From positions 4,030,001 through 4,094,000 of the forward strand of contig NZ_CP081943.1 in assembly GCF_020423045.1 (NCBI RefSeq): a stretch of 64,000 bases of DNA, given 5' to 3'. Every line of letters begins with the position of its first letter. Position 1 is the first letter of the stretch. A program made the position numbers and the translations under genes. The notes under the pieces are model-generated. The model was not told the DNA's origin. It saw only the letters and a program-made list of their open reading frames with translations, and searched no databases. The stretch is from Pseudomonas sp. MM213. Its GTDB lineage: Bacteria; Pseudomonadota; Gammaproteobacteria; Pseudomonadales; Pseudomonadaceae. Shown here piece after piece: positions 47,073 to 55,558 of the stretch.

Positions 47073-47097
47073 GATTCGGTTTTTTCCGTTGATAGTG

Positions 47098-48045
47098 TCA
47101 GGCCTTTTGGGTTTGTCGGCGGTCTTCCCGCGGACACCGCTCAAACTTCGCCCGATAACTGCGGGTGAAGTACGACGGCGATTCAAACCCGCACGCAATG
47201 CTCACTTCCAGCACACTCATATCGGTCTGCCGCAGCAACTGCCGCGCCTTCTCCAGCCTTAACCGCAGGTAGAAATTGCTCGGTGTGTCGTTCAAATGCA
47301 GCCTGAACAACCGCTCCAGCTGCCGCCGCGTCACCTTGATCGATTCTGCCAGCTCCAGCGTGGTCAGCGGCGGTTCGCTGTGTTGTTCCATCTCGCCGAT
47401 CACGTGAACGAGCTTCTTGTTGCTGATGCCATAGCGCGTGGCGACTTCCATGCGCTGGTGGTCTTTGCGCGGGCGGATGCGGCCGAGTACGAATTGTTCG
47501 CTGACCTGGATCGCCAGTTCCGGGCCGTGGGCCTGGGCGATGAGGTCGAGCATCAGGTCAATGGACGCTGTGCCACCGGCGGAGGTGATGCGCCGGCGGT
47601 CAATTTCGAACAGCTCCTGAGTGACGCTGAGCTGTGGATAAGATTCCTTGAAGGCGTCGATGGCTTCCCAGTGCAGGGTCAGGCGGTGCCCATCAAGTAA
47701 GCCGGCCTCGGCGAGGACGAAGCTGCCGGTGTCGATAGCACCGAGTGTCACGCCTTCGTTGTCCAGTCGGCGCAGCCAGTGCTCCAGCGCCGGAGTGGCG
47801 AATTTCAGGGGTTCAAAACCGGCAACCACCAACAACGTCGCGCCTTTCTTCAGCGGTTCCAACGCCGCGTCAGCGTTGACCGACATGCCGTTACTGGCCA
47901 GCACCGCCCCGCCATCCGCGCTCAGCACGTGCCAGCGATACAGCTCGCCGCGAAAGCGATTGGCGACCCGCAGCGGCTCGATGGCCGAGATGAAACCGAT
48001 GGCCGAGAAACCCGGCATCAACATGAAGTAGAAATCCTGGGACAT
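47098..48045 (-). CDS. cdhR: Carnitine catabolism transcriptional regulator CdhR
   Basis: This 315-residue GATase1-AraC regulator has an N-terminal DJ-1/PfpI-like domain (about 1-190; FYFMLMPGFSAIGFISAIEPLRVAN, where the nucleophilic Cys is replaced: AIDTGSFVLAEAGLL) and a C-terminal AraC domain with two helix-turn-helices (LTTLELAESIKVTRRQLERLF and DMSVLEVSIACGFESPSYFTRSY). In P. aeruginosa the orthologue activates carnitine genes. It is divergent from caiX, with a clear 21-bp-spaced repeat between them. The ATG at 48045 (MSQDFYFM) gives family length. Confidence 0.9.
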   Translation of the reverse strand: MSQDFYFMLMPGFSAIGFISAIEPLRVANRFRGELYRWHVLSADGGAVLASNGMSVNADAALEPLKKGATLLVVAGFEPLKFATPALEHWLRRLDNEGVTLGAIDTGSFVLAEAGLLDGHRLTLHWEAIDAFKESYPQLSVTQELFEIDRRRITSAGGTASIDLMLDLIAQAHGPELAIQVSEQFVLGRIRPRKDHQRMEVATRYGISNKKLVHVIGEMEQHSEPPLTTLELAESIKVTRRQLERLFRLHLNDTPSNFYLRLRLEKARQLLRQTDMSVLEVSIACGFESPSYFTRSYRAKFERCPREDRRQTQKA

Positions 48046-48114
48046 GGAGCGCACTCGATTCGCGGGTAGCGTGTGCTGTTGATACGCCACTTGCGAGCGG
48101 CATTCAAGTGGATA

Positions 48115-48149
48115 GGTCGCTGCAGTGCAAGAGCTGGTCGCCGCAGTGC
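48115..48149. promoter_or_regulatory. Putative CdhR operator: direct repeats 21 bp apart
   Basis: GGTCGCTGCAGTGC (48115-48128) and GGTCGCCGCAGTGC (48136-48149) are 13/14 identical and start exactly 21 bp apart, two helical turns, as AraC-family dimers require. They lie 91 bp before the caiX ATG and 70 bp before the cdhR ATG. Confidence 0.75.
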
Positions 48150-48239
48150 GTTTTCACCGGGCTTTAGCTGCGTAACTTGGCATCACCGGCGCACAAAGAC
48201 GACCGGACCCACAATAACGAACTGCCGAGGAAACCTGAG

Positions 48240-49184
48240 ATGAAACGACTGATCAGCAGCTGTGTTCTTGCACTCAGCGGTACCGCTTTCCTGAGCGCCA
48301 GCGTCATGGCCGCCGAACCTGCATCGTGCCAGAACGTGCGCATGGGCGTCGTGAACTGGACCGATGTAATCGCCACCAGCGCCATGACCCAGGTCCTGCT
48401 CGACGGCCTCGGCTACAACACCAAACAAACCAGCGCCTCCCAGCAAATCATTTTCGCCGGGATCCGCGACCAGCGCCTGGACCTGTTCCTGGGCTACTGG
48501 AACCCGCTGATGACTCAAACCATCACGCCGTTCGTCGATGGCAAGCAGGTCAAAGTGCTTGAGGCGCCCAGCCTGAAAGACGCCCGCGCCACCCTCGCGG
48601 TTCCGACTTACCTCGCCGACAAGGGCCTGAAAACCTTCGCCGACATCGCCAAATTCGAGAAAGAGCTGGGCGGCAAGATCTACGGCATCGAGCCAGGCTC
48701 GGGCGCCAACACGCAGATCAAAGAGATGATCACCAAGAACCAGTTCGGTCTCGGCAAATTCCAGCTGGTCGAGTCCAGCGAAGCCGGAATGCTGTCGGCG
48801 GTGACCCGGGCGACCAAACGCAACGAAGCCATCGTGTTCTTCGGCTGGGCGCCGCACCCGATGAACGTCAACGTGAAGATGACTTACCTCACCGGCAGCG
48901 ACGACGCCCTGGGCCCGAACGAAGGCATGGCAACTGTCTGGACCGTCACTTCGCCGACCTACGCCGAGCAATGCCCGAACATCGGCCGCTTACTGAGCAA
49001 CCTGACCTACACCGCCGAAGACGAGAGCCGGATGATGCAGCCGCTGCTGGATCACAAGGACGCCTTCGAATCGGCCAAGCAATGGCTGAAAGATCACCCG
49101 CAAGACAAGCAGCGCTGGCTGGAAGGTGTAACCACCTTCGATGGCAAACCAGCAGCTGAAAACCTGCAACTGACCAGCAAGTAG
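48240..49184 (+). CDS. caiX: Carnitine-binding periplasmic protein CaiX
   Basis: This 314-residue substrate-binding protein (OpuAC/ProX type) has a signal peptide ending near MAAEPASC. Aromatic cage regions appear around [11 protein letters not shown] and [10 protein letters not shown]. It is paralogous to CbcX in this window (they share [19 protein letters not shown]). No permease or ATPase gene accompanies it. In P. aeruginosa CaiX works with the CbcWV core transporter, encoded here at 58656-60676. The ATG at 48240 follows GAGGAAACCTGAG. The gene order caiX, BKACE, carnitine dehydrogenase, thioesterase, dioxygenase forms the carnitine operon. Confidence 0.9.
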   Translation: MKRLISSCVLALSGTAFLSASVMAAEPASCQNVRMGVVNWTDVIATSAMTQVLLDGLGYNTKQTSASQQIIFAGIRDQRLDLFLGYWNPLMTQTITPFVDGKQVKVLEAPSLKDARATLAVPTYLADKGLKTFADIAKFEKELGGKIYGIEPGSGANTQIKEMITKNQFGLGKFQLVESSEAGMLSAVTRATKRNEAIVFFGWAPHPMNVNVKMTYLTGSDDALGPNEGMATVWTVTSPTYAEQCPNIGRLLSNLTYTAEDESRMMQPLLDHKDAFESAKQWLKDHPQDKQRWLEGVTTFDGKPAAENLQLTSK

Positions 49185-49218
49185 CTCTTCAGCAAACAGA
49201 CCCGAACCGAACCACCGA

Positions 49219-49242
49219 TTCGCAGCCCGACCGGGCTGCGAA
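49219..49242 (+). other. Strong hairpin between caiX and the BKACE gene
   Basis: A perfect 10-bp stem (TTCGCAGCCC / GGGCTGCGAA) with GACC loop and no T-run, 34 nt after the caiX stop. It probably acts as an mRNA 3'-end stabiliser or a partial read-through filter. Confidence 0.7.
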
Positions 49243-49273
49243 CGGGACCACCACGCCTGCAAGGAACCACCTC

Positions 49274-50161
49274 ATGAACCACGACGTCATCATCACCTGC
49301 GCACTTACCGGTGCTGGCGACACGACCAGCAAAAGCCCACACGTGCCGGTCACCCCGAAACAAATCGCTGCTGCCGCCGTGGAAGCCGCCAAGGCCGGCG
49401 CCACCGTGGTCCACTGCCATGTTCGCAACCCGCAAACCGGCAAATTCAGCCGTGACGTGGCGCTGTACCGCGAAGTCATGGAGCGCATCCGCGAAGCTGA
49501 CGTCGACATCATCGTCAACCTCACCGCCGGCATGGGCGGCGACCTGGAAATCGGCGCTGGCGAGAACCCGATGGAGTTCGGCCCGAACACCGATCTGGTC
49601 GGCCCGCTGACCCGTCTGGCCCACGTCGAAGAACTGCTGCCGGAAATCTGCACCCTCGATTGCGGCACCCTGAACTTCGGCGACGGCGACACCATTTACG
49701 TCTCCACCCCGGCGCAGCTGCGTGCAGGCGCCAAACGCATTCAAGAGCTGGGCGTCAAAGCCGAGCTGGAAATTTTCGACACCGGTCACCTGTGGTTCGC
49801 CAAACAGATGATCAAGGAAGGCCTGCTCGACGACCCGCTGTTCCAGCTGTGCCTGGGCATCCCGTGGGGCGCACCGGCTGACACCACCACCATGAAAGCC
49901 ATGGTCGACAACCTGCCGGCAAACGCCGTGTGGGCCGGGTTCGGCATCGGTCGCATGCAAATGCCGATGGCGGCGCAAGCGGTGCTGCTGGGCGGCAACG
50001 TGCGGGTCGGCCTGGAAGACAACATCTGGCTGGACAAGGGCGTGTTGGCGACCAATGGCCAACTGGTCGAACGCGCCTCGGAAATCCTCAGCCGCCTCGG
50101 CGCCCGGGTTCTGACACCGGCTGAGGGCCGGGCAAAAATGGGCCTGACCAAGCGCGGTTAA
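49274..50161 (+). CDS. BKACE-family 3-dehydrocarnitine cleavage enzyme
   Basis: This 295-residue beta-keto-acid cleavage enzyme (DUF849) has the zinc motif [10 protein letters not shown] (His near residues 47 and 49) and the segment ATVVHCHVR typical of the family. GMGGDLE and the late AKMGLTKRG are also characteristic. In carnitine catabolism it cleaves 3-dehydrocarnitine with acetyl-CoA to give betainyl-CoA and acetoacetate. The ATG at 49274 follows AAGGAACCACCTC. It lies between caiX and the carnitine dehydrogenase gene, from which a REP doublet separates it. Confidence 0.9.
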   Translation: MNHDVIITCALTGAGDTTSKSPHVPVTPKQIAAAAVEAAKAGATVVHCHVRNPQTGKFSRDVALYREVMERIREADVDIIVNLTAGMGGDLEIGAGENPMEFGPNTDLVGPLTRLAHVEELLPEICTLDCGTLNFGDGDTIYVSTPAQLRAGAKRIQELGVKAELEIFDTGHLWFAKQMIKEGLLDDPLFQLCLGIPWGAPADTTTMKAMVDNLPANAVWAGFGIGRMQMPMAAQAVLLGGNVRVGLEDNIWLDKGVLATNGQLVERASEILSRLGARVLTPAEGRAKMGLTKRG

Positions 50162-50176
50162 GCCCCACACAAATCC

Positions 50177-50271
50177 CCTGTAGGAGCCGGCTTGCTGGCG
50201 ATGAGGCCGGTACATCCGCCACATCTTTTGTGGCAGGAACGCCGCCATCGCCAGCAAGCCGGCTCCTACAA
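50177..50271. repeat. REP doublet between BKACE and carnitine dehydrogenase genes
   Basis: Arms GTAGGAGCCGGCTTGCTGGCG and CGCCAGCAAGCCGGCTCCTAC (each given in part). The spacer (GGCCGGTACATCCG...TTGTGGCAGGAA) is shared with the doublet at 51280-51374. Confidence 0.9.
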
Positions 50272-50299
50272 AGATCACCGAATTTTTTAGGAAGTTGCC

Positions 50300-51265
50300 A
50301 TGACCTTCATCACTGATATCAAAACCTTCGCCGCCCTGGGCAGCGGTGTCATCGGCAGCGGCTGGGTGTCCCGCGCCCTCGCCCACGGCCTCGATGTTGT
50401 GGCTTGGGACCCGGCGCCCGGCGCTGAAGCCGCGCTGCGCAAACGCGTCGCCAATGCCTGGGGCGCACTGGAGAAACAAGGCCTGGCACCCGGCGCGTCG
50501 CAGGATCGGCTGCGCTTTGTCGCGACCATCGAAGAGTGTGTTCGCGACGCCGATTTCATTCAGGAAAGTGCCCCTGAACGCCTGGAGCTGAAGCTGGAAC
50601 TGCACAGCAAAATCAGCGCCGCAGCCAAACCAAATGCTCTGATCGGCTCCAGCACCTCGGGCCTGTTGCCAAGCGAGTTCTACGAGAGCTCGACCCACCC
50701 GGAACGCTGCGTCGTCGGTCACCCGTTCAACCCGGTTTACCTGCTGCCATTGGTGGAAGTGGTCGGCGGCAAGAACACTGCGCCGGAAGCCGTACAAGCG
50801 GCCATGAAAGTCTACGAATCCTTGGGCATGCGCCCGCTGCACGTGCGCAAGGAAGTGCCGGGATTCATCGCCGACCGTTTGCTCGAAGCGCTGTGGCGTG
50901 AGGCCCTGCACTTGGTCAACGACGGTGTGGCGACCACCGGTGAAATCGACGATGCAATTCGCTTTGGTGCGGGTCTGCGCTGGTCATTCATGGGCACGTT
51001 TTTGACCTACACCCTGGCGGGCGGCGACGCGGGCATGCGCCATTTCATGGCACAGTTCGGTCCGGCGTTGCAGCTGCCTTGGACGTATCTGCCGGCACCG
51101 GAGCTGACCGACAAGCTGATTGATGATGTGGTGGATGGCACCAGCGATCAGTTGGGCAAACACAGCATTTCGGCGCTGGAGCGCTATCGTGATGACTGCC
51201 TGCTGGCGGTGCTGGAGGCGGTGAAGACCACCAAAGAGAAGCATGGGATGGCGTTCGCCGACTAA
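50300..51265 (+). CDS. cdhA: L-carnitine dehydrogenase
   Basis: This 321-residue NAD+ enzyme of the 3-hydroxyacyl-CoA-dehydrogenase family oxidises L-carnitine to 3-dehydrocarnitine. The NAD motif [24 protein letters not shown] in part (residues 14-24), the catalytic His region [18 protein letters not shown] and the typical C-terminal helical domain are present. The size equals stand-alone carnitine dehydrogenases; some bacteria fuse this enzyme to the thioesterase that follows here as a separate gene. The ATG at 50300 follows TTTAGGAAGTTGCC. Confidence 0.93.
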   Translation: MTFITDIKTFAALGSGVIGSGWVSRALAHGLDVVAWDPAPGAEAALRKRVANAWGALEKQGLAPGASQDRLRFVATIEECVRDADFIQESAPERLELKLELHSKISAAAKPNALIGSSTSGLLPSEFYESSTHPERCVVGHPFNPVYLLPLVEVVGGKNTAPEAVQAAMKVYESLGMRPLHVRKEVPGFIADRLLEALWREALHLVNDGVATTGEIDDAIRFGAGLRWSFMGTFLTYTLAGGDAGMRHFMAQFGPALQLPWTYLPAPELTDKLIDDVVDGTSDQLGKHSISALERYRDDCLLAVLEAVKTTKEKHGMAFAD

Positions 51266-51279
51266 GCCCCGCCGCCACT

Positions 51280-51374
51280 TGTAGGAGCGAGGCTTGCCCG
51301 CGAAGAGGCCGGTACATCCGACGGATCTCTTGTGGCAGGAATACCGCCTTCGCGGGCAAGCCTCGCTCCTACAG
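51280..51374. repeat. REP doublet between cdhA and the thioesterase gene
   Basis: GAGGCTTGCCCGCGAAG arms with the same kind of spacer as 50177-50271 although the arms belong to a different REP subtype. Confidence 0.9.
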
Positions 51375-51401
51375 GTTTCACCCATTTTCGGATATGACGA
51401 C

Positions 51402-51877
51402 ATGCCCGCACTGACCACTTACCAAACCAAAATCATCCCCGACTGGGTCGACTACAACGGCCACCTGCGCGACGCGTTTTACCTGCTGATTTTCAGCTAC
51501 GCCACCGACGCGCTGATGGACCGGCTGGGCATGGACAGCAACAACCGCGAAGCCAGCGGCAATTCGCTGTTCACCCTCGAACTGCACCTCAATTACCTGC
51601 ATGAAGTGAAGCTCGACGCCGACGTAGAAGTGCACACCCAGATCATCGCTCACGACAGTAAACGCCTGCACCTCTATCACAGCCTGCACCTGGTCGGTGA
51701 CGACAAAGAGCTGGCGGGCAACGAGCAGATGTTGCTGCACGTCGACCTTGCCGGCCCCCGCTCCGCGCCGTTCAGCGAAGACACGCTGGGCAAGCTGCAA
51801 GCCATCGTTGCGCAACAAACCGACCTGCCCACCCCTGACTACATTGGCCGAGTGATCGCTTTACCCCAAAAAAATAA
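51402..51877 (+). CDS. cdhB: Hot-dog thioesterase of the carnitine operon (betainyl-CoA thioesterase type), reads through into the dioxygenase frame
   Basis: A ~158-residue hot-dog thioesterase domain begins MPALTTYQTKIIPDWVDYNGHLRDAFY, with the 4HBT active-site Asp/Asn-Gly-His cluster (DYNGHLRDA). It should hydrolyse betainyl-CoA to glycine betaine and CoA. The zero frame has no stop: after PDYIGRVIALPQ it runs AAA AAT AAC through a C4A7 tract, through an AAGGAG ribosome-binding site and into the dioxygenase start codon. A -1 slip on A-AAA-AAT places TAA at 51875-51877, giving the usual size. So the product is either a 550-residue fusion or, by frameshift or an indel, two proteins. The interval given ends at that TAA. 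Confidence 0.75.
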
Positions 51878-51890
51878 CAAGGAGATCGCC

Positions 51891-53054
51891 ATGAACACCG
51901 CCGCCGCTTTTGCTGACTTTCGTACTTATCCGTTGATCAGCGCGCTCAGTGGCGTGCAGGCCCTGGCGGATCGCGTTCTCGTGAAATGGGCCGATGACCG
52001 TGTCAGCCCCTTCCATCACCAGTGGTTGCGTGACAACTGCCCTTGCCCGCAGTGCGTCTACACGGTGACCCGTGAGCAAGTGCTGGAAATCGTCGACGTT
52101 GCGCAAGACCTGATGCCCGCAGAGACAAGCGTCGACCCTGAAGGCTGCCTCTGCATCCAGTGGCAGGACGGTCACCTCAGCCGCTTCGATCCAGGCTGGT
52201 TGCGGGCCCACGCCTATGACGATGAATCCCGTGCCGAACGCCGCGCCGCAAAGCCAAAATCTCGTCTATGGAAAAGCGACTTGTCGCTGCCGGTGTTCGA
52301 TTATCAAGCGCTGATGGACGACAACGACGCCTTGTTGCAATGGCTGTTGGCGGTGCGCGATATCGGCCTGACGCAAGTGCGCGGCGTGCCCACCGAACCC
52401 GGCTCGTTGAAGCTGATCGCCCAGCGGATTTCCTTCATCCGCGAGAGCAATTTCGGCGTGTTGTTCAACGTGCAATCCAAGGCCGATGCCGACAGCAACG
52501 CCTACACCGCTTTCAACCTGCCGCTGCACAGCGACTTGCCGACGCGCGAGTTGCAACCGGGGCTGCAATTTCTGCATTGCCTGGTCAATGACGCCGACGG
52601 TGGCGAGAGTATTTTCGTCGACGGTTTTGCCATCGCCCAAGCGCTGCGCGAGGAAGATCCCGAATCGTTCAAGGCCCTGTGCGAAATCCCCGTGGAGTTT
52701 CGCAACAAGGACCGTCACAGCGACTATCGCTGCCTCGCGCCGGTCATCGCTCTGGATGCGCTGGGGCAGGTGTCTGAAATTCGTATGGCAAACTTTTTGC
52801 GCGGGCCGTTCGATGCGTCGGAGGAAGAGATGCCCAGGTTGTACCGCGCTTATCGACGGTTTATTGCGATGACTCGCGAGGGGCGGTTCAGGCTGATGCA
52901 ACGGCTCAACCCCGGGGAGCTGTGGTGCTTCGACAACCGCCGCACGCTGCATGCGCGCAATGCGTTTGATCCCGCCAGTGGTGCCCGGCATTTCCAGGGG
53001 TGCTATGTCGATCGGGATGAGTTGTTGTCGCGGATCCTCGTGCTACAACGCTAG
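51891..53054 (+). CDS. Gamma-butyrobetaine dioxygenase
   Basis: This 387-residue non-haem Fe(II)/2-oxoglutarate oxygenase hydroxylates gamma-butyrobetaine to L-carnitine. The N-terminal zinc knuckle is visible (WLRDNCPCPQC, C50/C52/C55). The TauD-like domain has the iron triad H-x-D in LPLHSDLP (near residues 211-213) and a distal His in RRTLHARNAFDP. The ATG at 51891 has AAGGAG six bases upstream, so it can be translated on its own even though the thioesterase frame runs into it without a stop. It feeds carnitine to CdhA. Confidence 0.9.
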   Translation: MNTAAAFADFRTYPLISALSGVQALADRVLVKWADDRVSPFHHQWLRDNCPCPQCVYTVTREQVLEIVDVAQDLMPAETSVDPEGCLCIQWQDGHLSRFDPGWLRAHAYDDESRAERRAAKPKSRLWKSDLSLPVFDYQALMDDNDALLQWLLAVRDIGLTQVRGVPTEPGSLKLIAQRISFIRESNFGVLFNVQSKADADSNAYTAFNLPLHSDLPTRELQPGLQFLHCLVNDADGGESIFVDGFAIAQALREEDPESFKALCEIPVEFRNKDRHSDYRCLAPVIALDALGQVSEIRMANFLRGPFDASEEEMPRLYRAYRRFIAMTREGRFRLMQRLNPGELWCFDNRRTLHARNAFDPASGARHFQGCYVDRDELLSRILVLQR

Positions 53055-53066
53055 ACCGCGTCATCG

Positions 53067-53139
53067 TTTTTCGCGGGCAAGCCTCGCTCCTACAGAGTTA
53101 GCGTGGCTTCTGTAGGAGCGAGGCTTGCCCGCGAAGGCG
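53067..53139. repeat. REP doublet after the dioxygenase gene
   Basis: Short-spacer doublet with GAGGCTTGCCCGCGAAG arms, directly after the stop. Confidence 0.9.
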
Positions 53140-53174
53140 TCAGCACAGACACCCCATATATCCCTGACTCACAG

Positions 53175-53319
53175 GCAAAAAAAACCCCGATCAAGCCGTG
53201 ACAGGATCGGGGCAGAGGTGGGTACTGTTGAGGAGCCGTTGCGCGAGGGTGACCAAACCTTCGTGAAGCCAGCTGAATCCAGTGTGCCCACTCTCCCCTC
53301 TCGCGAGTTAGCCGAAAAC
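53175..53319 (-). ncRNA. Candidate small RNA on the minus strand (~145 nt)
   Basis: On the minus strand a TTGTCG (-35; 53348-53353) and a TATGAA (-10; 53326-53331), 16 bp apart, would start a transcript near 53319. It would end at a strong terminator (53177-53212). No reading frame of merit is present on that strand. The 370-bp gap otherwise holds only a REP doublet and the leader of the 87-residue protein gene. I cannot assign an Rfam family. Confidence 0.45.
53177..53212 (-). terminator. Intrinsic terminator facing the minus strand
   Basis: An 8-bp stem (CCCCGATC / GATCGGGG) with a 12-nt loop is followed, on the minus strand, by eight U residues. There is no minus-strand gene upstream, so it must end an unannotated transcript. 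Confidence 0.8.
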
Positions 53320-53426
53320 GACCTGTTCATAGGTATTGCGGCCATTGCGACAAATCGTCCTTGCCGACGCCAACGGCCCCTACGAGAATCGAACCACGAC
53401 ACCGTTCCCTGAAGAAGGATTGCGTC

Positions 53427-53690
53427 ATGATGCACGCCGATTTGATTGACCAGGAAGACCTGTTGGGCCAGCTGAAATCGTTGGGCTTTCAAGTACCGAA
53501 CGGCTCCACCGCCGAGCAGGCTTGCGAGTGCGCGGTGAGAGGATTGAACAACGAACGGGCGACCGTGCTGCGCACCATGGTCAAGCAGATGTACACCAGC
53601 AGCGCGACCATCCTGCCGGCAGTGCGTCAGGCTATCGACAAGCAGCTGCTGCCGGCATTGGCTGAATACCAACAAAGCCACCGCGCCTGA
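53427..53690 (+). CDS. Conserved hypothetical 87-residue protein
   Basis: The product begins MMHADLIDQEDLLGQLKSLGF and is predicted soluble and largely helical; the start may also be 53430. GAAGAAGGATTGCG gives a good ribosome-binding site. I recognise no domain, and the Cys pair in QACECAVRGL is its only remarkable feature. It lies between the carnitine operon and the acetyltransferase gene. A TGCGACAAATCGTC segment 75 bp upstream is shared with the betI/betT control region, so it may belong to the same regulon. Confidence 0.65.
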   Translation: MMHADLIDQEDLLGQLKSLGFQVPNGSTAEQACECAVRGLNNERATVLRTMVKQMYTSSATILPAVRQAIDKQLLPALAEYQQSHRA

Positions 53691-53744
53691 CACTTCGGCG
53701 GTTTGCTAGAGTGGTGGCTTCCTGACCACCACAAGCGATCGCCG

Positions 53745-54191
53745 ATGTTCCGAATCCAACACTGCCAGTCCGGCGAACAAGCGGGCTGGCTGCCTTTGCG
53801 CCAGGCACTCTGGCCTGATGCTTCGGAACAGGAGCATCGGGACGAAATCGCCGAACAGCTGCGCCAGCCGCAACGCTATATCAACTTTGTCGCCTACGAC
53901 GCGGGTGAACAGCCCGTCGGCCTGGCCGAAGCCTCATTGCGCCACGACTACGTCAATGGCACCGACAGCTCGCCGGTGGTGTTCCTGGAAGGTATCTACG
54001 TGGTGCCGCAGCAGCGCCGCCATGGAGTGGCCGCACGATTGATCGAACACGTGGCGCAATGGGGACGGGAACGCGGATGCGTGGAAATGGCCTCGGACAC
54101 TGACGTCGACAACCTGCCGAGCCAGGAGACGCACAAGGCGCTCGGTTTCGAGGAAACCGAGCGCGTCGTGTTTTTCAGGCGTCAGCTCTGA
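53745..54191 (+). CDS. Aminoglycoside 6'-N-acetyltransferase-like GNAT protein
   Basis: This 148-residue GNAT enzyme resembles chromosomal AAC(6')-Ig/Ih-type proteins from memory. Shared features are WLPLRQALWPDASEQEHRDEI (start of that block), DYVNGTDSSPVVFLEGIYVVPQQRR and the end block ALGFEETERVVFF. The acetyl-CoA loop is QQRRHGVAARLI. It may acetylate aminoglycosides at low level or have another natural amine substrate. The ATG at 53745 was chosen by family length. Its stop abuts the gbdR stop (convergent, no gap). Confidence 0.78.
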   Translation: MFRIQHCQSGEQAGWLPLRQALWPDASEQEHRDEIAEQLRQPQRYINFVAYDAGEQPVGLAEASLRHDYVNGTDSSPVVFLEGIYVVPQQRRHGVAARLIEHVAQWGRERGCVEMASDTDVDNLPSQETHKALGFEETERVVFFRRQL

Positions 54192-55295
54192 TCAGAGCCT
54201 TACGCTGGCGAAGGTCGACTCGTTACGCGCCTGACTCAAAGCCGACAATGGCCCGGACAACGGCGACAGCACCAACGCTTGCGGCAGCGGCATCATCGCC
54301 ACCTGTTGCGTGGTGTTGGAGCCTACGCGTTCGTCACGCGGCGGAATGCCGAAGTATTCGCGGTAGCACTTGGAGAAGTGCGGCGTGGATACGAAACCGC
54401 ACACCGACGCCACTTCGATGATCGACATCGGCGTTTGCTTGAGCAACTGCCGGGCACGGATCAGGCGCAGTTTCAGGTAGTAACGCGACGGCGAGCAGTG
54501 CAGGTATTTCTGGAACAACCGCTCGAGTTGCCGACGTGACACGGCGACGTACACCGCCAGTTCGTCGAGGTCGATCGGCTCTTCGAGGTTGGCTTCCATC
54601 AGCGCGACGATTTCCTGCAACTTCGGCTGGTTGGTGCCGAGCATGTGCTTGAGCGGCACGCGCTGGTGATCCTGTTCGTTGCGGATGCGCTCGTAGACGA
54701 ACATCTCCGAAATCGCGGCGGACAGTTCACGCCCGTGATCGCGGCTGATCAGGTGCAGCATCATGTCCAGCGGCGCGGTGCCGCCGGAGCTGGTGAAACG
54801 GTTACGGTCGAGGGTGAACAGGCGGGTACTCATCGCCACACGCGGGAAAGCTTCCTGCATCGAGGCCAGACATTCCCAGTGCACGCTGCAATCGAAACCG
54901 TCCAGCAGGCCGGCGCACGCCAGGGCCCAGCTGCCGGTGCAAACCGCACCCAGACGCTTGGATTGACGCGCCTGGCTTTGCAGCCATGAGACGTGTTCGC
55001 GAGTTACCGTGCGCTGAATACCGATACCGCCGCAGACAATGATGGTGTCCATGGAAGGTGCTTTGTGCATGGAGGCGTCGGGGGTGATCTGCAGACCGTC
55101 ACTGGCCCAGACCTGACCACCATCGACGGTGAGCGTGGTCCAGCGATACAGCTCGCGACCGGACAATTGGTTGGCCATGCGCAGGGGTTCTACGGCGGAG
55201 GCCAGAGAAATAAGCGTGAAATTGTCCAGCAGCAGAAAGCCGATGGATTGAGGCGCACGGTTCTGGGGTTGAGCCCCGGAGTTGAACGTCGTCAT
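54192..55295 (-). CDS. gbdR: Glycine betaine/dimethylglycine regulator GbdR
   Basis: This 367-residue GATase1-AraC activator has a DJ-1/PfpI-like ligand domain (about 15-205; FLLLDNFTLISLASAVEPLRMAN and GAVCTGSWALACAGLLDG, where the usual nucleophile Cys is present) and an AraC DNA-binding domain (about 225-325, with two helix-turn-helices and GFVSTPHFSKCYREYFG). The low-complexity C-terminal tail (about 330-367) is typical of GbdR. In P. aeruginosa it senses glycine betaine and dimethylglycine and induces gbcA, gbcB, dgcAB, sdaB and cbc genes, all found here. Confidence 0.92.
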   Translation of the reverse strand: MTTFNSGAQPQNRAPQSIGFLLLDNFTLISLASAVEPLRMANQLSGRELYRWTTLTVDGGQVWASDGLQITPDASMHKAPSMDTIIVCGGIGIQRTVTREHVSWLQSQARQSKRLGAVCTGSWALACAGLLDGFDCSVHWECLASMQEAFPRVAMSTRLFTLDRNRFTSSGGTAPLDMMLHLISRDHGRELSAAISEMFVYERIRNEQDHQRVPLKHMLGTNQPKLQEIVALMEANLEEPIDLDELAVYVAVSRRQLERLFQKYLHCSPSRYYLKLRLIRARQLLKQTPMSIIEVASVCGFVSTPHFSKCYREYFGIPPRDERVGSNTTQQVAMMPLPQALVLSPLSGPLSALSQARNESTFASVRL

Positions 55296-55558
55296 CGCGG
55301 TATCTCCTCACACAAAGCAGGTGATGGCCTCAGGCGGAGGCTCTTGTTATTGCCATCGTTCTCGCGTGGGAGACGGGCTTTGTAATGACAGAGCAATTGC
55401 CATGCCTAAAATTGAATACGCGTTCAATAACTCCTGAAAACGACGTCGCAGCCTGTCTATATAAGCCGCGTCACGAGTAGGGGTTATAAGTGGCATTCAC
55501 AGGGGTAAGCGCTCTGCCGCGTTGCGTGTGAGCAAATCGGTAGCACTTGTGGGAACAG
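55296..55558. promoter_or_regulatory. gbdR upstream region
   Basis: Non-coding. It holds the gbdR promoter on the minus strand and possibly the start of a plus-strand RNA (TATATAAG near 55458 could be a -10). I see no repeats or clear operator beyond a TGCGACGTCG sequence on the minus strand near 55445. Confidence 0.35.
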
